From the NCBI GenBank assembly GCA_020073015.1, contig JAIQFZ010000010.1, forward strand, positions 1 through 58,926: DNA of 58,926 bases. Reading direction: 5' to 3'. Below, piece after piece: positions 9,288 to 18,722 of this stretch (position 1 is its first letter; each line of letters starts with the position of its first letter). The DNA is from Terriglobia bacterium. Its GTDB lineage: Bacteria > Acidobacteriota > Terriglobia > Terriglobales > Acidobacteriaceae. The notes under the pieces were generated by a model. That model had not been told where the DNA came from. It did no database searches and worked only from the letters and a program-made list of their open reading frames with translations. The position numbers and the translations under genes are program-made.

Positions 9288-9304
9288 CCAGCGAATATTG
9301 CGGT
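9288..9304. promoter_or_regulatory. Half-match to the 16064 palindrome upstream of the TonB-dependent receptor
   Basis: GCGAATATTGCGG shares AATATTGCGG with the perfect palindrome in front of the response regulator at 16154. Its position is about 95 bases before the receptor start. It could be a weaker binding site for the same regulator; this is inference. Confidence 0.25.
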
Positions 9305-9395
9305 CCCTGATTCATCCGAAATTAACCGCGGTGTCATATTGTCGTAACAATTCTCCGATAGTTCTTAACTCCTTTAGGTCGAGGTGTGTTGATCC

Positions 9396-12300
9396 GTGAC
9401 GAGTCTTAGGTTCTGCGCGTGCTTTGCGGCCCTCACTGTCCTTTTTTCCCCCGCTCCTCTGATCTGGGCGCAGGCTCCGGCTGGGCCCGATCTGGTTCCG
9501 CCAGCACTTCAGTTTCCCGAGCCGCCCCCTGGCGCCACGCCTCCCAGCCCGGCTGTGACTACGCAGGCCGCTCCCGTCCAACCGTCTAACCACAAGCCAG
9601 ATGAGTCCCAGGTGTACGGGGCAGTGACCGATCAGTCGAATGCGGTGCTGCCGGGCGCGACCATCACCATCACCAACGCAAGCGGCGCGAGCCAGACGGC
9701 AACCGCTGACGGTAGAGGGCAGTACTTCATCAATGTTGCCCCCGGCACTTACAGCTTGAAGATTTCAGTGAAGGGGTTCAAAGACTTCACAACCGAAGGA
9801 TTGACACTCAGCGCCAGCCAGGAAATCGAAATGGAAGCGACCCTGGAACCGGCGGCAGCCAGCCCGGAAAAAGTGGAAGTCGTTGGTGAAACCGTTGGTC
9901 ATGTAGAAACCTACAACGCCGAAATCAACGAAACCATCACCGCGAAACAAGTCGCAGCAACTCCGCTTAACGGGCGCAACTTCGTCAGCATGCTCACGTT
10001 CGCTCCTGGCGTCAGCAACCAGAGTGGACAAGACGAGGCCCTGGTGGGCGTGAAGGGAAGCGTGAAATTCAGCGTCAACGGCGGCCGTGTGGAATACAAC
10101 ACCTTCAGCGTGGACGGCGCCGATGTTCTTCACGCGGGCATTCACGGCAGCGAAAGCACATTGGTGGTTTATCCCAGTCTGGACGCGATCAATGAGCTCA
10201 AGGTGATGACCTCCAACTACGGCGCTCAGTATGGCCGCAGCGCCTCAGGCACCATCCTGGTGGACACCAAGTCAGGCGGGACGTCACTGCACGGCGGCGC
10301 CTACTACTTCGGCCGCAACGAGTTGTTTAATTCGCGAAACTATTTCGACATCACCACGCGCGCTCCGGTCTATCGCAAAAATGATTTCGGCTTCACACTG
10401 GGCGGCCCGCTGACGATCCCGAAACTCTACCCACGAAAGGACCGCACATTTTTCTTTTTTTCCGAAGAGTTCCGGCTGGAGAAGGATCCAACGGACAACA
10501 ACTTCAACCAGGCGGTGCCATCCGCGGCAGAAAGGCCAACGACGCGTACGAACGCCGACGGCCAGCAGTACGTGGGAGCCGATTTCAGCGATGTGTGCCC
10601 GGCGCTTCCGCCGAGCTCTGCGGTAGTCGTGTTCAGTCCTGCACAGTATCCCGACTGCCCTCGGTCCAGTTCGGGATCCAGTGGCCAGGTCAGCACATTC
10701 CCTTACAACATCGTTGGCTACCAGGATGCCGCTCACCCTCCGAGCCAGTACCCAGGGGTCAGTCCGATGGGCGCGGCTCTGGCCAGCAACAGCGTGGGCA
10801 TGATTCCACTGCCGAATGCGTCGGTCGGCTGCAACTCGACCATCGGCTCCTGCTATGACTTCGCGTTCGCGCAGCCGACCTATTGGCGACAGGAACTGTT
10901 CCGCATCGATCACGATCTCAAGCCCAACGGAAAGCTGCGCGCCACCTTCCGCTACATTCACGATTCCTGGGATACGACCGAAGCGCGCCCGATCTGGGGC
11001 TACGTTCGCAACAGCTTTCCGACTGTGCAAGGGCGCTTGTTTGGTCCGGGCACAAGTTCTTTGGCGCACCTGACCCAGACCATCTCCAACAGCCTGCTCA
11101 ACGAAGTGGTCGTGAGTTATACCGCATCGCACATCAGCATGACTGCTCGACCGGCGCCGGGAGTGGATGTCCAGCGTCCCTCCAATCTGAACCAGGGATA
11201 CCTGTTCAACAACGGATTTGATGACAAACTCCCGGGCATTCTGCTGACGCCCGGCAATCTGGCGTACGGTGGTGGTTTCAGGGTCGACCCGGGATATGTC
11301 TCGGTAGGCTCTGGATCTGCCCCGTGGCAGCTTGCGAATCCCACCTACAGCGTGAAGGACGACATCAGCAAGGTGATGGGCAAGCACAACGTGCAGGCGG
11401 GAATCCAGGTCATTCTCGGGCGGCGCAATGAAATCAACGCCACTAACGGCCCCAACACCGGTGACTTACAAGGCGTGCTAACCTTCAGCAACTTCAACTC
11501 GGCAACGGTGGGAAATGAATTTGCGAACCTGCTTCTTGGCGATATCCAGTCCTATCAGCAGGACAGCGCGCAACTCAAGTATTACAACCGCTATGAGATC
11601 GTTGAGCCGTACGTCCAGGACGACTGGAAAGTAAGTTCCCGCCTGCAACTGAATCTCGGAATCCGGTTTAGCATTTTTGGAAACTACCACGAGAAGAATG
11701 AGCAGGCGTGGAACTGGGATCCCACGCAGTATGTGCAGCCCGACAAATATCTGAAGTTTGCGCAGGACGGCAGGCTGCTCTACAAGAACAAGCCACTGCC
11801 GATCCCGTCGTGCTCGTCCCCATGCACATTCGATCTCACCAGTCTTTCCCCGTACCTCACAAATGGGCTGGTGCAATGTGGTACGCCTGAGTCCGGTGTG
11901 CCGGCCACTTGTATGCAGCCGCACAAATTCAATCCGGCGCCCCGCATCGGGTTCGTCTTCGACCCGCGTGGCGACGGCCGCATGTCAATTCGGGCGGGCT
12001 ATGGAGTGTTTTTCGAGCATGGTACCGGAAGCGAAGCGAACACCGGCTCGCTGGTCGGCAGCGCTCCCCTCAACCTGACCATGACTCAGATCCGTCCCTA
12101 CCCCATCGGAACCGACGGCTATCCGTGCATTGGCGGGATTGGTGGAAAAAGCCTGTGTAACTCAGGAACAGGCGCGTATCCCATCGATGTGACGTCGATC
12201 CCCCGCAAGGCGATCTGGCCCTACGTGCAGCAGTGGAGTTTCAGTGTCCAGCGCGAGGTCACCCACAATACGATCGTCAGCCTCGCATATGTAGGAAGCA

Positions 12301-13541
12301 AGGGAACGCATCTGACCGCCGTGCGACAGCCCAATGCGTTCGCGCCCGCGCCTGCCGGACAAGACAGTGGCATTTTGCTTAACGGCAACCCCTACGGCCC
12401 ACACCAGCCGATCATCAGTAACCCCAGTCTCCTGGGGGTCTCGGATTGTTCCAACCTTGGAACGATCAACCATCCGGTGTTCAGAATCAACGGCGTGAAC
12501 ATCAACCAAACGCAGCCCGCGTTCATCAATCTGCTAGCAGCGTGTGAGAACCTCAACTCGGCACAACTACTTCCGATCAACGCCTATCGGCCCTACCTCG
12601 GCATCCAGAGAATCTTCTCGCTCGAGAATATCGGCGATTCGAACTATCACGCCTTCCAGGCAACCCTGCGCCGGACGCGCGGTCCGTTGACCGTCGACAT
12701 GTCCTACTCCTTCAGCCATTCGATCGATGATTCGTCCGATCGAAACGACACGACCATCGTGAATCCGCTGGTGGTCTCCGCCAACAAGGCCAGCTCGAAT
12801 TTTGATCAGCGTCACCTGCTCAACATCAGCTACGTGTGGACGTTGCCTTCGTTCAAGTTCGATTCCAGCCGGGTGCGTGCTTGGACAATGGACGAACCGG
12901 CACCCGAAGAGCCGTCGGCTTCAACTTTCTTCGACCGCTTTGCTACGGGCGTGATCGGAGGCTGGTCGCTCTCGGGGGTGACGCAGGTTCAGAGCGGAAC
13001 GCCCTATACCGTGATCAATGCCGGATACGGTGCGCTGGGTATCTCCGTTCCCGATAACGCCGGCGTTGCCAGCGGAATCAGTTCCGTTGGTTCGTACCCC
13101 GACATCGTTGGAAACATCCACAATTCAGCCCCGCTGGGAGCGAACAATCCCAAGAGTTTTGGCCCTGCTCTGGGAAATGCCGCCGCCTTCGCGGCGCCGC
13201 GGGGTCTGACCCTCGGGGACGCTGGCCGAAACGTGCTGCGCAATCCGACCCGCTGGAACTTGGACATGACGCTGGCCAAGAGCTTCCGCGTGACCGAGGG
13301 GACGCATCTTGAATTCCGCACGGAAGTCTTCAACGTTTTCAATCACACCCAGTTCCGCGTCTACGACCCAAGTCCGAATTTCGGTAACGGTGCCACCAAC
13401 ACAATTTCCTGTTACGGACTCCAGTCTTACAGCGCGGCGGGCGACCCGCAAACCGACTGCCTGACCGGAAATGCGTTCCTGCACCCGGTGAATGCTCACC
13501 GGCCCCGCACGATGCAATTTGCTTTGAAGCTGAGCTTTTAG
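9396..13541 (+). CDS. Oar-like TonB-dependent receptor with carboxypeptidase-regulatory domain
   Basis: 1381 residues, starting at GTG 9396 with a GAGG about 11 bases upstream. The order is signal peptide (to about residue 26, IWAQAP), proline-rich linker, CarboxypepD_reg-like beta-sandwich (about 70-130, VYGAVTDQSNAVLPGATITI), plug (about 165-300, including NGRNFVSMLTFAPGVS and YGRSASGTILVDTKSGG), then a long beta-barrel ending in the terminal phenylalanine ALKLSF. This architecture is the Oar/TonB-dependent family widespread in Acidobacteriota and myxobacteria, thought to import polymers or large ligands through the outer membrane. The downstream lipoprotein gene begins 15 bases later, so the two are likely co-transcribed. 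The ligand is unknown. Confidence 0.9.
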   Translation: MTSLRFCACFAALTVLFSPAPLIWAQAPAGPDLVPPALQFPEPPPGATPPSPAVTTQAAPVQPSNHKPDESQVYGAVTDQSNAVLPGATITITNASGASQTATADGRGQYFINVAPGTYSLKISVKGFKDFTTEGLTLSASQEIEMEATLEPAAASPEKVEVVGETVGHVETYNAEINETITAKQVAATPLNGRNFVSMLTFAPGVSNQSGQDEALVGVKGSVKFSVNGGRVEYNTFSVDGADVLHAGIHGSESTLVVYPSLDAINELKVMTSNYGAQYGRSASGTILVDTKSGGTSLHGGAYYFGRNELFNSRNYFDITTRAPVYRKNDFGFTLGGPLTIPKLYPRKDRTFFFFSEEFRLEKDPTDNNFNQAVPSAAERPTTRTNADGQQYVGADFSDVCPALPPSSAVVVFSPAQYPDCPRSSSGSSGQVSTFPYNIVGYQDAAHPPSQYPGVSPMGAALASNSVGMIPLPNASVGCNSTIGSCYDFAFAQPTYWRQELFRIDHDLKPNGKLRATFRYIHDSWDTTEARPIWGYVRNSFPTVQGRLFGPGTSSLAHLTQTISNSLLNEVVVSYTASHISMTARPAPGVDVQRPSNLNQGYLFNNGFDDKLPGILLTPGNLAYGGGFRVDPGYVSVGSGSAPWQLANPTYSVKDDISKVMGKHNVQAGIQVILGRRNEINATNGPNTGDLQGVLTFSNFNSATVGNEFANLLLGDIQSYQQDSAQLKYYNRYEIVEPYVQDDWKVSSRLQLNLGIRFSIFGNYHEKNEQAWNWDPTQYVQPDKYLKFAQDGRLLYKNKPLPIPSCSSPCTFDLTSLSPYLTNGLVQCGTPESGVPATCMQPHKFNPAPRIGFVFDPRGDGRMSIRAGYGVFFEHGTGSEANTGSLVGSAPLNLTMTQIRPYPIGTDGYPCIGGIGGKSLCNSGTGAYPIDVTSIPRKAIWPYVQQWSFSVQREVTHNTIVSLAYVGSKGTHLTAVRQPNAFAPAPAGQDSGILLNGNPYGPHQPIISNPSLLGVSDCSNLGTINHPVFRINGVNINQTQPAFINLLAACENLNSAQLLPINAYRPYLGIQRIFSLENIGDSNYHAFQATLRRTRGPLTVDMSYSFSHSIDDSSDRNDTTIVNPLVVSANKASSNFDQRHLLNISYVWTLPSFKFDSSRVRAWTMDEPAPEEPSASTFFDRFATGVIGGWSLSGVTQVQSGTPYTVINAGYGALGISVPDNAGVASGISSVGSYPDIVGNIHNSAPLGANNPKSFGPALGNAAAFAAPRGLTLGDAGRNVLRNPTRWNLDMTLAKSFRVTEGTHLEFRTEVFNVFNHTQFRVYDPSPNFGNGATNTISCYGLQSYSAAGDPQTDCLTGNAFLHPVNAHRPRTMQFALKLSF

Positions 13542-13556
13542 CAGGGAGAGCGATTC

Positions 13557-16049
13557 TTGAAATATCTGGGTTTTACACTGGTCCTAATCGTGATGTTTGC
13601 CGCTGGCTGCGGCGGCGGCAGCAGCAAAGGCAGCGGCTGTTGCCAGGTTCCGGGTATCAATGTACAGGTTACATCTCCGGCAGGACCTGCGGGCGTGGAC
13701 GGAAATCAGACGCTGCAGATCACCGTGGAAGTCACGAATGATTCTGCCAACGCCGGCGTGACGTGGTCGGTCACGCCCGCGGTTGCAGGTGGCCCTACGG
13801 GCAGTTTGTCTTCGCAGCAAGCCTTATCGGTTACCTACCTTCCACCCACCCTAGTCACTTCGGCCTTGCAAGTGACGGTTACAGCGACTTCCGTGACGGA
13901 CAACACAAGATCGGCATCCATCCCAATTGCCGTGTATCCTCCGCTTTCAGTAGCCACACAGTCCTCCGATCTCGCCGCAGCATTTGTGCACACGGACTAC
14001 ACCTGTATCCAAATGCCTGGAACGAACAGCGGTGTGTCCGGAATCACCCAAGTTCCGTGCCAATTGAATGCTGCTGGAGGACTTGGTCCGTACACCTGGT
14101 CCCTCGGCACTAGTCAACTGCCCATCGGCCTGAGCCTCGCACCAGGTCCGCAGAACTCGACCGTGATCATCGGACAACCCACCGCAACCGGCATCTATCC
14201 GTTCACCGTTACTGTTACAGACAGCGTCGGCAGTGCTTCCAGTGCAGCATTGAACATCAATGTCGCACCCAGTCAGCTGAAGGTCGTGACGCCGACTTTG
14301 TTAAGCACCTCGTTGAACCAGCCGTACGTGCCTGTGCCTCTTCAAGCCATCGGCGGCGTGCCTCCGTACACTTGGTCGCTAGTCCCCGGCAGCGATCCAT
14401 TGCCCCCAGGTATTGTGCTCAGCCCGAACGGGGTCATCTACGGAACGCCGACTGACAGCACGACCTCCAACTTCGCGCTTCAAGTCCAGGACAGCCAAGC
14501 TCCCGTTCCAGCGCAAGCTGTTTTCCCCGCGCCCGTGGTCGCCAATCCTAAAATCCTTCACTTGGGTCCCAGCGGGAACGATCCCACGTGTTTGGCAAGT
14601 GGAAATCAGGTTGTAACGGGAGCCCCCTACGCCTTTGTCTTCGCCGGATTCGATGCGGACGGTCCCGTGACGCTCTCGGGCAGCCTCATCTCCGATAGCC
14701 ACGGGAACCTGACCAGTGGCATCGAGGACATTGTTCGCAAGAGTGGAACGCAATTGGCTCAACCGTTGGCCGCGGGTGGATCCCTCACTTTCGACAATAC
14801 CGGGCGCGGGTGCTTGACGTTGAACACCGCAACCACCAGCGCCCAGTTCCGGCTCGTAACCGCCACGCAGGATCAGACTACAGGTTCTGTGCTAAACGCC
14901 AGCATCATCGAATTTGACGACTCCGACGGCCAGGGCACGCGCGGCTCGGGCTCTATCCGCATCCAGGACAGCACGGCGTTTGCGAACCCACTTGCCGGCC
15001 CTTATGCGTTTCGACTTTCAGGATGGGATGCCAGCGGCGGCCACTTCGCCATGGCTGGAGTGGCAGCGGCGGGCACGGGCGTGTTCACTGCCCTTTCTGC
15101 CGATGTCAACGACTCCGGCGTCGCGGCGGGTCCTCTCAGCGGGGGGAACGGCACCTTTAGCAGTGCGGATGCCAACGGGAGGGGCACGGCTACCATCGGG
15201 GTCGGGGCGGGCACCTACAACCTCATTTATTATCTGATCGATGCCGGCCACTTCGTGCTCAATTCAGAAGCACCAGCTTCGCCCGGCCACCCTTTGATTT
15301 CCGGCGAAGCGACGGCCAGTACGGGTCCATTCTCGCAGTCCTCTCTGAGGAACAGCCAGATCTATCGCCTGGGAGGATCGATCGTTGGTACCGCCGATCT
15401 CAACATCGGGGTGTTGCATTTTGACGGTGTAGGAGCCGTCAGCGGTACGGCGTTCACACGCACAGGCGGCACATCGGCTTCGACCACGCTTTCCGGGCAG
15501 TATGCCGTCGACCCCAACACCGGCCGCTTCTCATTCTCTGGAACCGCCTTTCCCGCGATCGGGTACCTGGCCTCGGACTCAAGTGGGCTCACTGCCTATC
15601 TGCTCGGCACCGGAACCTCAGCAGCCTCCGGGGTAGTCGAGTTTCAGACCAGCAGCTATCCGCCCGGGTACCAGTTCAGCCCGATCAACGGACCGTATGG
15701 ACTGGCCACGAGCGAGATGCTCGATCCGCAAACCCTGGTGTCTGCCGGAACCGGCTTTGCGGATCTCAGCGGCAATCTGGGCGGGGGCTCTTACCTCGAC
15801 CTCAGCACTCCAACCGCGCTGATGCCAGTGCTGTCCTACGAACTGTTCCGCTATACGTGGAATGCGGACGGAACCGGTACATTCGGCGGAAACACTTACA
15901 TGGTCAGCAATGGAAACAAGATCTATTCCATTGATATCTCGCCGCTGAATGCGCATCCCGTGGTCGTGCTCGGGTCGAGATGGAATCAGATCGCAGGCAC
16001 CCAAGCGAAGCGTCAGAACCGACCGGGCGTGGCGGGCCAACGAAATTAA
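13557..16049 (+). CDS. Lipoprotein with putative-Ig domains, co-transcribed with the receptor
   Basis: 830 residues from a TTG start at 13557, supported by GGGAGAG immediately upstream. The leader MKYLGFTLVLIVMFAAGCGG has a lipobox (AAGC, Cys18). Next come an Ig-like region (about 30-120) and two He_PIG/putative-Ig modules, each with PYTWSL, an LPxGLSL-type phrase and GxPTxxxxxxFTVxVTD (about 170-235 and 255-320). The C-terminal ~480 residues contain repeated SDSHGNLTSG-like and NGRGTATI-like beta motifs. It is likely a surface lipoprotein partnering the upstream Oar-like receptor, for example in ligand capture. This pairing is inferred from the 15-base gap. Confidence 0.75.
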   Translation: MKYLGFTLVLIVMFAAGCGGGSSKGSGCCQVPGINVQVTSPAGPAGVDGNQTLQITVEVTNDSANAGVTWSVTPAVAGGPTGSLSSQQALSVTYLPPTLVTSALQVTVTATSVTDNTRSASIPIAVYPPLSVATQSSDLAAAFVHTDYTCIQMPGTNSGVSGITQVPCQLNAAGGLGPYTWSLGTSQLPIGLSLAPGPQNSTVIIGQPTATGIYPFTVTVTDSVGSASSAALNINVAPSQLKVVTPTLLSTSLNQPYVPVPLQAIGGVPPYTWSLVPGSDPLPPGIVLSPNGVIYGTPTDSTTSNFALQVQDSQAPVPAQAVFPAPVVANPKILHLGPSGNDPTCLASGNQVVTGAPYAFVFAGFDADGPVTLSGSLISDSHGNLTSGIEDIVRKSGTQLAQPLAAGGSLTFDNTGRGCLTLNTATTSAQFRLVTATQDQTTGSVLNASIIEFDDSDGQGTRGSGSIRIQDSTAFANPLAGPYAFRLSGWDASGGHFAMAGVAAAGTGVFTALSADVNDSGVAAGPLSGGNGTFSSADANGRGTATIGVGAGTYNLIYYLIDAGHFVLNSEAPASPGHPLISGEATASTGPFSQSSLRNSQIYRLGGSIVGTADLNIGVLHFDGVGAVSGTAFTRTGGTSASTTLSGQYAVDPNTGRFSFSGTAFPAIGYLASDSSGLTAYLLGTGTSAASGVVEFQTSSYPPGYQFSPINGPYGLATSEMLDPQTLVSAGTGFADLSGNLGGGSYLDLSTPTALMPVLSYELFRYTWNADGTGTFGGNTYMVSNGNKIYSIDISPLNAHPVVVLGSRWNQIAGTQAKRQNRPGVAGQRN

Positions 16050-16063
16050 TTGCGTTCTAACAA

Positions 16064-16081
16064 TTCCGCAATATTGCGGAA
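16064..16081. promoter_or_regulatory. 18-base perfect palindrome upstream of the response regulator
   Basis: TTCCGCAATATTGCGGAA is self-complementary over its whole length. It lies between the lipoprotein stop and the regulator start at 16154. It may be an operator, possibly for autoregulation, since OmpR-type proteins usually prefer direct repeats and another factor is also possible. Confidence 0.45.
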
Positions 16082-16153
16082 ACACGGCCCACCCAGTGTC
16101 GTGGACTTCACTTAACGCAGCGTCCGGAAGCGAGTAGAAGCTGTTTTCCCCAC

Positions 16154-16879
16154 ATGGATTCTTTGGAGGCCACAGACAATTCGCGCTCCCAGAACCTGAT
16201 CTTCGTGGTGGAAGATGATCCGGATGTCTCCCGTCTGATCGAACACAATCTGCGCACCGCCGGCTACGACGTTTCCACTTTTTTCTCCGGTACGCCGGTC
16301 GTTTCTTCCGCGGCGTTGCGGCCACCCTCCCTGTTCCTGCTCGACATCATGCTTCCGGGAATGAGCGGGTTCGACCTGTGCCGCCAGATTCGACAACATG
16401 AACAGCTATCGCGGACCCCGATCATTTTTCTTTCCGCCCGGACCCAGGAACCGGATCGGGTCCAGGCTTTCGACGTCGGCGGCGATGGCTACATTACCAA
16501 GCCGTTCAGCCCCAGAGAATTGATTGCCCGCGTGCGCAATGCTCTCCGCGGTCCGGCTGGTGCTTTCAATCATGAGGTCGTACAAGTGGGGGATTTGGAG
16601 ATTGACGTGGCGTCCATGGCCGTGCGAGTCGAGGGCCGTACCGTGCTCACCACCGTCCGGGAATTCCGGCTGCTGGAATACCTGGCCCGGCATCGCGGGC
16701 GGGTCTTTACCCGTGATCAACTTCTCGACGCGGTGTGGAAAGAAGGTTCCTTCGTCACGCCGCGCTCGATTGACGTGTACGTACGTCGTCTGCGGGAAAA
16801 GATCGAGCCCGACCCGAGGCATCCGCGCTATCTGAAGACCCTGCGTGGCGTCGGCTACCGGTTCGAAGCATCCCGCTGA
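16154..16879 (+). CDS. OmpR/PhoB-family response regulator (orphan)
   Basis: 241 residues: receiver domain (about 15-130) with the acidic pair EDD, phosphoacceptor Asp in LFLLDIMLPGMSGFDL, conserved Thr/Ser (IFLSA) and Lys (YITKPFSPREL), then a winged-helix output domain (about 145-238, ending YVRRLREKIEPDPRHPRYLKTLRGVGYRFE). No histidine kinase gene is next to it, so it is an orphan in this window. It may control the receptor/lipoprotein pair upstream, but nothing beyond position supports that. No strong Shine-Dalgarno is seen before the ATG. Confidence 0.9.
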   Translation: MDSLEATDNSRSQNLIFVVEDDPDVSRLIEHNLRTAGYDVSTFFSGTPVVSSAALRPPSLFLLDIMLPGMSGFDLCRQIRQHEQLSRTPIIFLSARTQEPDRVQAFDVGGDGYITKPFSPRELIARVRNALRGPAGAFNHEVVQVGDLEIDVASMAVRVEGRTVLTTVREFRLLEYLARHRGRVFTRDQLLDAVWKEGSFVTPRSIDVYVRRLREKIEPDPRHPRYLKTLRGVGYRFEASR

Positions 16880-17462
16880 TTGAGCCCCTGAGGCGGTGGT
16901 CAGGAGGCCAGATTGCTAAACCCTTGGCGACTTGCGCGGACTGATGCACAGGGAATCACTTGGAGTGCTTGACTCTCTCTCTCCCGACGATGTGGTTGCG
17001 CCACACCGAGCGGCGCACTTCCAAAAAGGCCATCGATTGATCGATTTTGGCACACGGCGACCCATCGGCCCGTGTTGTGGCGAGTTCCTTGCAGACCTTT
17101 TATCCGCCGATGGCGGACGCACTTGGAGCAAGACGAGATAGAGAACCTAGCCTGTTGATTGGGGCAAGATTCAAGCCTCCTCCGGAGGTTTTGCCTCCGC
17201 GGATGTGGTTCCTTGCGCGTTGGCGGCAGTAATGCCATGTTGGGTGGACCGCAATTTCGAACGCTAGGGCCTCAACAAGTGGTCTGTCCGACAAGACCTT
17301 CATCCTCTTCGAGGCGTTGGGATAGCCAATGCAGATCTTGAAAACACTGAAACTAGGTACTAGCTGCGCAGAAATTGTAGTCTTCCGTCTGACGCTTGCA
17401 GGGGCTGTTTCTGATCGCCAGTTACGGCCGTGCTGTGAGATAGAAAGCGTTGCTGCCCGACC
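16880..17462. other. Long region without intact genes
   Basis: Reading frames in all phases are short and biased in composition. It probably contains decayed sequence, given the outer-membrane-like remnant that follows on the minus strand. No RNA gene or repeat was recognised. Confidence 0.45.
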
Positions 17463-17744
17463 TTAGGTCGTTAATAGGACGGGCTGCGCCAACGCTAACC
17501 GGGTAAAAACGTTTCGGTACTGGCGGTGGGAGATTTCGGCGCCCATCGACCAGTCCCAACGGCTGCTGTTGAAAGAAGAAATCCCCCCGCTCACTACCTG
17601 GGTTTGAAGGTTCAGAGCGCCCAATATGGGCCCTGGTCCTTGAAACGACGGAACGATGACCCAGTTTTCGTTGCGCAGGTCGACGCCGAGTTGAAAGCGG
17701 TATTTCGGATTGTGTTCCAGCGGGCTGGAGTAGAGCGCGGATTG
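17463..17744 (-). pseudogene. Remnant of an outer-membrane beta-barrel-like protein
   Basis: A minus-strand frame of 93 codons without a start codon, opening after TAA at 17745-17747 and ending at TAA 17463-17465. It reads as good beta-barrel-like protein: alternating strands such as KYRFQLGVDLRNENWVIVPS, then LGALNLQTQVVSGGISSF and SRWDWSMGAEISHRQYRNVF. A different frame continues with sensible sequence toward 17422, suggesting a frameshift as well as loss of the 5' part. It lies directly behind the kinase gene on the same strand, so an outer-membrane protein may once have ended this operon. Confidence 0.5.
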
Positions 17745-17764
17745 TTAGCACTAACCTCCACTGA

Positions 17765-18718
17765 CTAGCGCCGTGCGAAGTAGATCAGCAAGCCGAAAAT
17801 CACAGCGGGAACAAGGGCACTAGCAACGAAGAAGAGGACACTTCTCCACCGTGGCACGCCGCGTCTTTTCCATTCTCGCAGTTCGGTGCGCTCGGCGATT
17901 CCGACTTGATCGAGATGGTTGAGCTCGTGCGCGAACTCGTGGGCATTCGAATAGCGGCTCCTGGGATTACGTTCGAGAGCACGATAGATTACCTCCTGCA
18001 ACTGAGGCGGGATTGCAGGATCGATTTCGCGCGGCGGAATGGCGTGCTTCAGAAGCCGGTCGTAAGGACTGGTTCCTCGAAATGGCGTCTTCTCCGTCAA
18101 CATCTCGTACAGGATCGTTCCTAGAGCGTAGATGTCGCTGCGGGCGTCGCCGCGCTTTCCGTTCAACTCCTCGGGAGAGATGTATTCCGAAACGCCCACG
18201 ATTTGAGCGAGGCTGGTGAACGTAATTCGCCGCGCTCCGGTCTGGGCAGCGATTGCGAAGTTGATTAGTTTAATGTGGTCCTGGGCGTCGACCAGGATGT
18301 TTTCCGGTCTGAGGTCACGGTGCACAACGCCGTGGTTCTGCAAGTAAGCGAGTGCATCGCAGATGTTCAGTGCGATCCGCACAGCGCGCTCCGGAGACAA
18401 TTTGCCCTCGGCAAGCACTTGGCGCAGCGGTTTGCCCTCGAACCACTCGGTGACGATGTACCTCTGGCTGCGGTCGTCGTCGGCAAGAACCTTCATGATG
18501 CCGGGGTGATCCAGGGACTTGCCGATTTCCTCCTCGCGCTGGAAACGTTCGAAGAAAACCGGATCGCTCTCCATTTCGGGGTCGGGGATCTTAATGGCCA
18601 CGGGGCGATTCGTCCGGAGATCCGTTCCGCGGAAGATGGAAGCCGCGCCGCCGCGCGCAGCCAAGCCTTCGATCTGGTAGTGATCGATCTGGTCGCCGGT
18701 ATTGACGGGAATTCTCAT
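17765..18718 (-). CDS. Hanks-type Ser/Thr protein kinase with altered DFG (NFA), membrane-anchored
   Basis: 317 residues with a PknB-like kinase domain (about 13-270) and a C-terminal membrane helix (VLFFVASALVPAVIFGLLIYF). Visible motifs are AIK with Lys43, HRDLRPEN (133-140, catalytic Asp135), and SPEE (181-184) followed by DIYALGTILYEML. The glycine loop is poor (LAARGGAASIFRG), and the DFG that binds magnesium reads NFA (153-155), with Asn in place of the invariant Asp. Activity may therefore be weak, atypical or absent. It starts four bases after the stop of the antiporter gene, so it probably belongs to the same transcript and may regulate that transporter. Confidence 0.85.
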   Translation of the reverse strand: MRIPVNTGDQIDHYQIEGLAARGGAASIFRGTDLRTNRPVAIKIPDPEMESDPVFFERFQREEEIGKSLDHPGIMKVLADDDRSQRYIVTEWFEGKPLRQVLAEGKLSPERAVRIALNICDALAYLQNHGVVHRDLRPENILVDAQDHIKLINFAIAAQTGARRITFTSLAQIVGVSEYISPEELNGKRGDARSDIYALGTILYEMLTEKTPFRGTSPYDRLLKHAIPPREIDPAIPPQLQEVIYRALERNPRSRYSNAHEFAHELNHLDQVGIAERTELREWKRRGVPRWRSVLFFVASALVPAVIFGLLIYFARR

Positions 18719-18722
18719 CGGT

